Assembly: GCA_028691175.1 (NCBI GenBank)
Contig: JAQUZU010000112.1
Coordinates: 1-6,040, forward strand
Length of the DNA stretch: 6,040 bases
Direction: 5' to 3'
Source of the DNA: Candidatus Kapaibacterium sp.
GTDB lineage: Bacteria; Bacteroidota; Ignavibacteria; Kapaibacteriales; UBA2268
Part shown: piece by piece, positions 1 through 5,537 of the stretch
Position numbering within the stretch: the stretch's first letter is position 1
How the letters are laid out: each line of letters begins with the position of its first letter
Notes under the pieces: generated by a model
The model's input: only the letters and a program-made list of their open reading frames with translations
What the model was told of the DNA's origin: nothing
Databases searched by the model: none
Program-made: the position numbers and the translations under genes

Positions 1-644
1 GGAATCGGAGAATTTTTGAGTGCATCTAATATTGCGAGATAATTTGTAGTAAAGCCGGATTCTAAATGTAAAACATTACCGCCTACATAAATGCCGAGCC
101 AAATCAATGCTGCAAGCATAAAAAGCGAACCAACTACTGTATATATAAAGAATTTAACGGTTGCATATAATTTGTTTTTGCCGCCCCAAATACCGATGAT
201 GAAATACATCGGGATAAGAACGATTTCCCAGAAAATGTAGAATAAAAACAAATCAAGAGCAACGAAAACTCCTAGCAATGCAAATTCGAGCAACAGTATA
301 AAGAAATAGTATTCTTTTTCGCGTGTCTGAATTGCTGAAAATGACGTCATGATCGTGATTGGGGTTAAAAATGCGGTCAGCATAAGTAACATCATGGACA
401 TTCCGTCAACTCCGATGCGGAAACCGGCACCAATTTGTGAAACCCAGTTTTGTTCAAAATAAAACTGCATGTTGGGATTTGCTGAGTCAAAATTTATAAA
501 CAATATAACCGACAGAACCAGCGTAACTAGCGAAGAGCCAAAAGCAAAGTACTTTAACATCGCTATATTGTTCTTGTTTATTCCGAGTAAGACGAGTGCA
601 CTTACCAGCGGAATAAGTAAAGTGGCTAAAAATATTTCTATCAT
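1..644 (-). CDS. nuoM: NADH-quinone oxidoreductase subunit M (complex I, NuoM), 3'-truncated by window edge
   Basis: This is one of the three antiporter-like, proton-pumping membrane subunits of respiratory complex I, in the cytoplasmic membrane. The frame opens at ATG (642-644) and stays open for 214 codons plus two bases to the left edge, so the C-terminal half or more is missing (the family is usually about 500 residues). Visible marks are an N-terminal hydrophobic helix (MIEIFLATLLIPLVSALVLL), a GVDGMS motif near residues 78-83, and the core motif FWEIVLIPMYF at 138-148. In that motif E140 corresponds to the essential glutamate E144 of E. coli NuoM. It is followed by GIWGG and a conserved lysine in ATVKFFIYT (K164). 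The protein is strongly hydrophobic with repeated transmembrane segments. It lies 34 bases after nuoL on the same strand with no terminator between, so the two are probably cotranscribed. The upstream purine stretch AGAAAAGAAA is only a weak Shine-Dalgarno. NuoN or another Mrp-type antiporter subunit is less likely, given the FWE...PMYF context and the position after nuoL. Confidence 0.95.
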   Translation of the reverse strand, partial: MIEIFLATLLIPLVSALVLLGINKNNIAMLKYFAFGSSLVTLVLSVILFINFDSANPNMQFYFEQNWVSQIGAGFRIGVDGMSMMLLMLTAFLTPITIMTSFSAIQTREKEYYFFILLLEFALLGVFVALDLFLFYIFWEIVLIPMYFIIGIWGGKNKLYATVKFFIYTVVGSLFMLAALIWLGIYVGGNVLHLESGFTTNYLAILDALKNSPI

Positions 645-678
645 ATAATTTTCTTTTCTAATCTTTGGTTATACATAA

Positions 679-2652
679 TTATATAAAGATGTAAATGCAG
701 AGAATCGCCACGATACCTGCTGTCATTAGCAGAGCGTAATTTTGAACGATTCCGGACTGAATTTTACGTGCAACATCAGCAAACGCCAGCGTACCCTTTG
801 CTGTGCCATTAACTACGCCGTCGATTCCTTTAACATCAAAGATTTTCCAAAGGAAATTCTTTGAGAAATTCAACAATGTATCTACAACAACAGCAAAATA
901 GAATTCATCGAGTTTATACTTACTGAGCAACATACGATAGATGCCGTTGTAGTTGCGAACCAACTTGCGAGGTGAAGTCCAAGCCGGATCTGAGTAATAT
1001 TGCTTTGCTTTGTAAATTCCGAATACAGCGAGTAAAACCGAAACCAGCATCAAGCCAAGTTCTAAAATAGAGGAGTGGCTTGAGTGACCGGCATGCGAGT
1101 GCAATACTCGATTTGCATCTGCAAAAATCGGAGACAAGTAATTATGTATTAAATTTGGGCTTTCACTTGCCCAAGAGCCGAGAACATCAGGAATACCGAG
1201 AAAACCGCCAAATGCCGACAAAAATGCCAGAATGATAAGTGGAATTGTCATCGTTGCCGGAGCTTCATGCGGTTTGCCGTGCTCGCAATTGAAACGTTCT
1301 TTTCCAAAAAATACCAGATATAATAATCTAAACATATAGAATGCGGTAAATAGGGCAGAAATCGCGAGAATTGCCCAAGGAAGGATGCCGTTATTTGCAT
1401 ATACGCTCCACAGAATTTCATCTTTTGAGAAGAAACCGCTAAAGAACGGTATTCCGGAAATTGCAAAAGTTGCAATCAGGAACGTAAAATAAGTCTTAGG
1501 CATGTATGACTTCAAACCGCCCATTTTCTTGATGTTCTGCTCGTCGTGCATACCGTGAATAATTGCACCGGCAGCAAGGAAGAGCAAACCTTTAAAAAAC
1601 GCATGAGTCATTACGTGGAAAACTCCGGCAGTAAAAGCACCGGCACCAAGTGCCGCAAACATAAAACCCAATTGACTAACCGTAGAGTAGGCAAGTACTT
1701 TCTTTAAATCGTTTTGAACTAAGCCGACTGATGCAGCGGTAAATGCCGTAATTATGCCGACTACTAATACTACTGTCATGGTATCCGGTGCGAGAGCAAA
1801 CAAAACCGAGTTGCGCGCAATCAAGAAGATGCCTGACGTTACCATGGTTGCAGCATGGATTAATGCTGAAACCGATGTCGGACCTGCCATTGCGTCCGGA
1901 AGCCAAATTGCAAGCGGAAGTTGTGCAGATTTACCGGTACAGCCGAGGAAAAACATAATTGTAATTGCTGTCATGATCCCGGACCCGTAATACGACATAT
2001 AGGCATTGCTTGCAGCTTGATTAACCGAAGTATATTCGAGGGTTCCAAACGTAATAAACACGAGAAACATACCAATCAGAAAGCCGTAATCGCCGACACG
2101 ATTCGTAATGAACGCCTTGTTTGCGGCGTCGCCGGTCCAAGTAAGACGCGTTCCCTGAAACTTCTTATCATACCAAAAACCGATGAGAAGATAAGAGCAA
2201 AGTCCGACGCCCTCCCAACCAAGGAAAGTAACCAAAAAGTTGTTCGCGAGAACAAGATTCAACATCATGAAAATAAACAGGTTAAGATACGAAAAAAAGC
2301 GAAAGAAACTACGATCGCCGTGCATGTAACCTATTGAATATACATGAATTAAAAAGCCAACGCCGGTAATAATCATACCAAACAGAAGCGAGAGTTGATC
2401 AACTTGATACGCAATCTGAATATTGAAATCGTCGATCGTTATCCAATTATAGATCGGTACAATTACAGCACTTTCCGGAGGTGCTTGAATGAAATTCCAG
2501 AACATACTGAAAAGCAAAACAAATGCTATTCCGACTGTTCCGCAACCGATACTGCCGATAATTTTTTCGTTTTTGATCTTGTTGCCGAGCAAACCAAGGA
2601 ACAAAAAACCCAAAAGAGGTAGTAATGGAACAAATTTGACTAAATCATACAT
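679..2652 (-). CDS. nuoL: NADH-quinone oxidoreductase subunit L (complex I, NuoL)
   Basis: This 657-residue protein is the distal proton-pumping membrane subunit of complex I, located in the cytoplasmic membrane. Its length is in the usual range for NuoL, slightly above the E. coli protein. The family signature is clear. GWEGVGLCSYLLIGFWY at about 145-161 carries the key glutamate E147. NRVGDYGF (184-191) follows, then GKSAQLPLAIWLPDAMAGPT at 240-259 with pump lysine K241, and SALIHAATMV (262-271). HAFFKGLLFL (350-359) carries K354, and GFFSKDEIL (406-414) carries K410. These residues correspond to the E144, K229, K342 and K399 positions of E. coli NuoL. After the antiporter core, the C-terminal part (about 530-657) fits the long lateral helix and terminal anchor helix typical of NuoL. 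A histidine-rich loop lies at 518-526. The ATG start aligns with family N-termini and has a weak ACAGG ribosome site eight bases upstream. nuoM follows after 34 bases. Upstream is kbl with its terminator, not nuoK, so nuoL appears to head its own transcript. Confidence 0.97.
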   Translation of the reverse strand: MYDLVKFVPLLPLLGFLFLGLLGNKIKNEKIIGSIGCGTVGIAFVLLFSMFWNFIQAPPESAVIVPIYNWITIDDFNIQIAYQVDQLSLLFGMIITGVGFLIHVYSIGYMHGDRSFFRFFSYLNLFIFMMLNLVLANNFLVTFLGWEGVGLCSYLLIGFWYDKKFQGTRLTWTGDAANKAFITNRVGDYGFLIGMFLVFITFGTLEYTSVNQAASNAYMSYYGSGIMTAITIMFFLGCTGKSAQLPLAIWLPDAMAGPTSVSALIHAATMVTSGIFLIARNSVLFALAPDTMTVVLVVGIITAFTAASVGLVQNDLKKVLAYSTVSQLGFMFAALGAGAFTAGVFHVMTHAFFKGLLFLAAGAIIHGMHDEQNIKKMGGLKSYMPKTYFTFLIATFAISGIPFFSGFFSKDEILWSVYANNGILPWAILAISALFTAFYMFRLLYLVFFGKERFNCEHGKPHEAPATMTIPLIILAFLSAFGGFLGIPDVLGSWASESPNLIHNYLSPIFADANRVLHSHAGHSSHSSILELGLMLVSVLLAVFGIYKAKQYYSDPAWTSPRKLVRNYNGIYRMLLSKYKLDEFYFAVVVDTLLNFSKNFLWKIFDVKGIDGVVNGTAKGTLAFADVARKIQSGIVQNYALLMTAGIVAILCIYIFI

Positions 2653-2707
2653 ATAAAATACCTGTATTTATTATTGATTTTTTCGCAATTATAAAAGTTT
2701 AAAAACT

Positions 2708-2739
2708 ATTATAGTCTCAAAATATTGTATAGTTTTCAA
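2708..2739 (-). promoter_or_regulatory. weak candidate promoter region for nuoL-nuoM
   Basis: The 183-base AT-rich spacer between the kbl terminator and the nuoL start must hold the promoter if nuoL heads a transcript. On the minus strand I see TATAAT at 2708-2713 and TTGAAA at 2734-2739. Their 20-base spacing is too long for a standard sigma-70 pair. The nearest Bacteroidota-type -7 boxes (ATATTTTG and AATCTTTG) each miss one consensus base. The location is reasonable but the exact element is uncertain in such AT-rich DNA. Confidence 0.2.
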
Positions 2740-2835
2740 AGATTTATTTAAATATTTGCAGATATAATAATCTTGCGGAATTCGAATGAGCATGCATTAG
2801 ACGTATTAGATAATATTTGTAAATTTATTTATTAT

Positions 2836-2866
2836 AAAAAAAAGGGGCGTAGTTTTCCACGTCCCT
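2836..2866 (-). terminator. intrinsic terminator after kbl
   Basis: Read on the minus strand, arms AGGGACGT and ACGCCCCT can form an 8-bp stem with one A-C mismatch (+ strand positions 2859-2866 and 2843-2850). The loop is eight bases (GGAAAACT), and a run of eight T residues (2836-2843) follows. It begins 28 bases after the kbl stop. On the plus strand the stem pairs fully (a G-T wobble replaces the mismatch) but lacks a T tract on its 3' side, so it is oriented to stop kbl transcription. It separates kbl from nuoL-nuoM. Confidence 0.75.
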
Positions 2867-2894
2867 ATATTTAATATTTTAATCGTCAGATTAA

Positions 2895-4142
2895 TTATTT
2901 GATCATTTTTAATTCTTTGCCGACTTTAATGAACGCTGCAACTGCACGGTCAATTTGTTCTGTAGAATGTCCGGCGGAAATCTGTACTCTGATTCTGTCT
3001 TTGCCTCTCGGTACTACCGGGAACGAGAACGGAGTAACATAGATGCCTTCTTCGAGCATACGGTCTGCGAATTTTACAGCGAGTTCGCTGCAGTTATCGT
3101 ATTTACCGAACATAATCGGAGTAATCGGGTGAACGCCCGGTACAATATCAAAACCTGCAGCAGTCATTTCTGAACGGAATTTCTTTGTGTTTTCTTCCAG
3201 CTTGTCGCGAAGTGCTGTTGAAGAGGAGAGAAGTTCGATACATTTAATTGTAGCACCAACAACCGACGGAGCCAATGTATTAGAGAACAAATAAGGACGA
3301 GCCTTATTGCGCATCCAATCGATTACTTCTTTAGGACCGGAAATACATCCACCGCTTGCACCGCCAAGAGCTTTGCCGAATGTTGTAGTGATAATATCAA
3401 CTCTGCCCATTACGTTATGGTATTCGTGAGTACCACGACCGGTTTTACCCATAAATCCTGAAGAGTGGCTTTCGTCAACCATTACCAAAGCACCGTATTT
3501 TTCTGCTAAATCGCAAATTTCCGGTAGTTTAGCAATATCGCCGTCCATAGAGAAAACGCCGTCAGTTGCAATCATAATGAAACGGCAACCTGCTTCTTTT
3601 GCTTCTTTAAGGCAACGCTCTAAGCCTTTGCCTTTTTTACCGGTTGTAGTGTCTGTTTCTTCTACGTCGCGCATGTCGGCATGATTATAAATCCAGCGTT
3701 GAGCCTTGCAAAGGCGAACGCCATCAATTATTGAAGCGTGATTCAGTGAGTCTGTTACGATTGCATCGTCTGCACCTAATAGTGGCTCGAAAACTGCAGC
3801 GTTTGCGTCAAAGCAGGAGCAGAAAAGAATTGAATCTTCCATGCCTAAAAATTCTGCAACTTTATGCTCTAATTCTTTATGACGATCTTGGGTACCGCAG
3901 ATAAAGCGAACTGAACTCAAGCCGTAACCGCGATAGTCGATTTCGTTATGTGCCGCTTTAATAAGATCCGGGTTTGAACTTAAACCTAAATAGTTGTTTG
4001 CGCAAAAGTTTAATACCTTCTTGCCTTTAACGGTGATTTCAGAGCCTTGCGGGCTTTCGATAATTCTCTCACCTTTATATAATTTTTGTTCGTGCAATTT
4101 TGCAATTTCGTCTGTCAAATAATCTTTCAGATTTCCGTACAT
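2895..4142 (-). CDS. kbl: glycine C-acetyltransferase (2-amino-3-ketobutyrate CoA ligase)
   Basis: This is a cytoplasmic PLP enzyme of the alpha-oxoamine synthase family. It converts 2-amino-3-ketobutyrate plus CoA to glycine plus acetyl-CoA, normally after threonine 3-dehydrogenase. The 415-residue sequence tracks E. coli Kbl closely: NFCANNYLGL (45-54), SVRFICGTQDRHKELE (77-92), SCFDAN (109-114), LNHASIIDGVRLCKA (133-147), IATDGVFSMDG (191-201), MVDESHSSGF (221-230), and TTTFGKALGGASGG (252-265) with the PLP Schiff-base lysine K257. D223 should bind the pyridine nitrogen, H135 should stack on PLP, and the arginine in RIRVQISA (383-390) should hold the substrate carboxylate. The protein is longer than the 398-residue E. 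coli enzyme, mainly through a polar insert at about 161-176. The start is supported by AAAGGA (4151-4156) eight bases upstream and by N-terminal alignment. Related BioF, HemA or serine palmitoyltransferase are less likely given the Kbl-specific motifs. The tdh partner is not in the window. Confidence 0.95.
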   Translation of the reverse strand: MYGNLKDYLTDEIAKLHEQKLYKGERIIESPQGSEITVKGKKVLNFCANNYLGLSSNPDLIKAAHNEIDYRGYGLSSVRFICGTQDRHKELEHKVAEFLGMEDSILFCSCFDANAAVFEPLLGADDAIVTDSLNHASIIDGVRLCKAQRWIYNHADMRDVEETDTTTGKKGKGLERCLKEAKEAGCRFIMIATDGVFSMDGDIAKLPEICDLAEKYGALVMVDESHSSGFMGKTGRGTHEYHNVMGRVDIITTTFGKALGGASGGCISGPKEVIDWMRNKARPYLFSNTLAPSVVGATIKCIELLSSSTALRDKLEENTKKFRSEMTAAGFDIVPGVHPITPIMFGKYDNCSELAVKFADRMLEEGIYVTPFSFPVVPRGKDRIRVQISAGHSTEQIDRAVAAFIKVGKELKMIK

Positions 4143-4186
4143 TATTTTATTCCTTTATTACGTGAAATAGTTAAAAACATTAGATA

Positions 4187-4218
4187 CAAAATTATCAAAA
4201 AAAACATGAAATATCAAA
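4187..4218 (-). promoter_or_regulatory. candidate Bacteroidota-type promoter for kbl
   Basis: On the minus strand, TTTG (4215-4218) and TAATTTTG (4187-4194) are separated by 20 bases. This fits the -33 TTG / -7 TAnnTTTG arrangement described for the primary sigma factor of Bacteroides. Transcription would start near 4180, giving a leader of roughly 40 bases before the kbl ATG. The region is very AT-rich, so a chance match is possible. The perfect -7 box, the spacing and the position before a gene with a good ribosome site support it. Confidence 0.4.
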
Positions 4219-4317
4219 AAATATAAAAAAACAAGCAGTAAAAACAATTATTATTTTTATATTTCTTCTGCGCGTTTTATTATATTTATGTTGTGTTTTA
4301 ATGGAACTGCCAAACGA

Positions 4318-4758
4318 TTATTTTTCTATAATCAGCGTAACCGGACCATCATTTACGAGTTCGACATCCATCATCGCCCCGAATCTTCCTGTAGCGATTG
4401 GTATTTCAAAATTTGTGCGGAGATAATCGACAAATTGCTCAAAGAGAGGCTCGGCAATTTGTGGTGGTGCAGAGTGACTATATGACGGACGATATCCTTT
4501 TGCTGTGTCGCCATAAACAGTAAAATTAGAAACTACAAGTATTTTGCCGGAAATATCTTTGACTGAGCGATTCATCTTGCCATCATTATCTTCAAATATT
4601 CGGAGATTTTCCAATTTATTTGCCATCCACTCGAGCGTTTTTGTCGTGTCTTCTTCATGAATTGCTACCAGTACAAGAAGTCCCGCACCAATTTCGCCGA
4701 CAACCTCGTTATCTATTGTTACTTTTGCCTTTTTTACTCTTTGAACTACTGCCTTCAT
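4318..4758 (-). CDS. dtd: D-aminoacyl-tRNA deacylase (DTD)
   Basis: This cytoplasmic homodimeric proofreading enzyme hydrolyses D-amino acids, and glycine mischarged on tRNA-Ala, from tRNA. The product is 146 residues, the normal family size. It starts MKAVVQRV, has GEIGAGLLVLVAI (21-33), LRIFEDNDGKMN (52-63), KGYRPSY (87-93), TGRFGAMM (123-130) and the Gly-cisPro motif NDGPVT (136-141). The second family motif, usually SQFTL, reads SNFTV here (77-81), so Gln78 is replaced by Asn and Leu81 by Val. I chose the ATG at 4756-4758 because it matches family N-termini, sits seven bases after AGGGGAA, and forms an ATGA overlap with the stop of the upstream gene. A TTG eight codons further upstream (4780-4782) is a poorer start. 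The gene is probably translationally coupled to the barrel-like protein before it. No convincing terminator follows; only a weak all-AT hairpin is visible at 4240-4258. Confidence 0.95.
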   Translation of the reverse strand: MKAVVQRVKKAKVTIDNEVVGEIGAGLLVLVAIHEEDTTKTLEWMANKLENLRIFEDNDGKMNRSVKDISGKILVVSNFTVYGDTAKGYRPSYSHSAPPQIAEPLFEQFVDYLRTNFEIPIATGRFGAMMDVELVNDGPVTLIIEK

Positions 4759-5537
4759 AGCATTATTCCCCTGTATATACAAATGCCCAAGCCGAATTTA
4801 AATGAATGCCAAGAATCGTCCTGTACAAAACTATTCAAATTATACGCTATAGAAAAACGTGGCGAAGCATAAAGACCGAGACCTAAATTCACATCGTAAC
4901 CTATTGCAAATTCAGGTGTTAAAATAAACGAGGCAAGACCGGGGAGATGGCCGTCATTAATTTCACGCTTAATACTACCGTCGTTAAAAGTATGGTTCGG
5001 TGTGGTAACTGATTCCGAATTTTTGAAACTGCCGGATAATTTTATATCCGCGGATACATTGGCACCAACCCAGCAGTGTGAGTGGCTGAGCCGATGCTTG
5101 CCACCAAGTTTGATTTGCAAATGTGAGATATCGACTTCCGACTCTAACTTAGTCCGCAATGTGTCTTGCAAGTAAAATACGGGGTCGGGATTTGCTGAAA
5201 AAGTGCCGCTGTTCTTGGAGTATCCAAGCGAAAAGTTTAGGGCATTGTCGCCACCAGAAAGCCAGTATTCAGCCGAGATTGCGATGTTGTACTGCTTCCC
5301 GTCGCCGTCGCGAAAGCGACAACACGGGATTTCTGTCTCTGAAAAATTTACATCGGCTACGTAATTTGCAAAATAATATCCCAAAGCAATTCCACCAAAA
5401 AAACGCGGGGATTCGGACGGAGTTCGATGCGAATATTGCCAATCAAATCCCTGAGAATATGCATTTATCGCTGAAAATGCGAGGAAAAATAATAAATGCA
5501 ACGCAACATTTATCGTTTTTTTAGACAAGTATTTCAT
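4755..5537 (-). CDS. putative outer-membrane beta-barrel protein, function unknown
   Basis: I cannot assign a specific function to this 260-residue protein. It has a clear Sec signal peptide: KK at 6-7, a hydrophobic core at about 11-24, and a likely cleavage after AYS (26-28) before Q29. The mature part alternates short amphipathic stretches rich in aromatic residues and glycine, for example GGIALGYYFANY (48-59), ALNFSLGYSKNSG (99-111), LGLGLYASPRFSIAYNL (218-234) and HSFKFGLGICIY (244-255). This is the look of a single-domain outer-membrane barrel. The motif EIPCCRFRDGDG at 69-80 with paired cysteines C72-C73 resembles the barrel part I associate with OmpA-type proteins of Ignavibacteria/Kapabacteria, but no OmpA peptidoglycan-binding domain follows. 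The last strand ends at Y255, and five extra residues (RGIML) overlap the dtd translation signals. The ATG start overlaps the stop of the upstream T9SS gene as ATGA and has GAAGGTGG four bases before it. A periplasmic beta-protein is a less likely alternative. Confidence 0.75.
   Translation of the reverse strand: MKYLSKKTINVALHLLFFLAFSAINAYSQGFDWQYSHRTPSESPRFFGGIALGYYFANYVADVNFSETEIPCCRFRDGDGKQYNIAISAEYWLSGGDNALNFSLGYSKNSGTFSANPDPVFYLQDTLRTKLESEVDISHLQIKLGGKHRLSHSHCWVGANVSADIKLSGSFKNSESVTTPNHTFNDGSIKREINDGHLPGLASFILTPEFAIGYDVNLGLGLYASPRFSIAYNLNSFVQDDSWHSFKFGLGICIYRGIML
4766..4772 (-). promoter_or_regulatory. ribosome binding site of dtd, inside the preceding gene
   Basis: AGGGGAA on the minus strand lies seven bases before the dtd ATG at 4758. 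It is read as codons Arg256-Gly257 and the first base of Ile258 of the upstream protein. It decides between the ATG start and the alternative upstream TTG, which would lie beyond this site. Confidence 0.7.

Noticed and set aside
1248..1906. Short minus-strand frames within nuoL in other phases
   Set aside because: They overlap the conserved NuoL coding frame and show no recognisable protein character.
1754..2337. Open reading frames on the plus strand inside nuoL
   Set aside because: They lie opposite a clearly conserved gene, have no family resemblance or ribosome sites, and are explained as antisense shadows.
2751..2819. Two AATATTTG copies 61 bases apart upstream of nuoL, considered as promoter boxes
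   Set aside because: They point along the plus strand, towards the 3' end of kbl, miss the first consensus base, and have no gene to serve.
4240..4258. All-AT inverted repeat after dtd as a terminator
   Set aside because: The stem has only A-T pairs and one G-T wobble with a three-base loop, so it would be very weak, and such patterns are expected by chance in this AT-rich gap.
4780..4782. Upstream TTG start for dtd
   Set aside because: It adds eight residues absent from the family, lies upstream of the clear Shine-Dalgarno, and loses the ATGA overlap.
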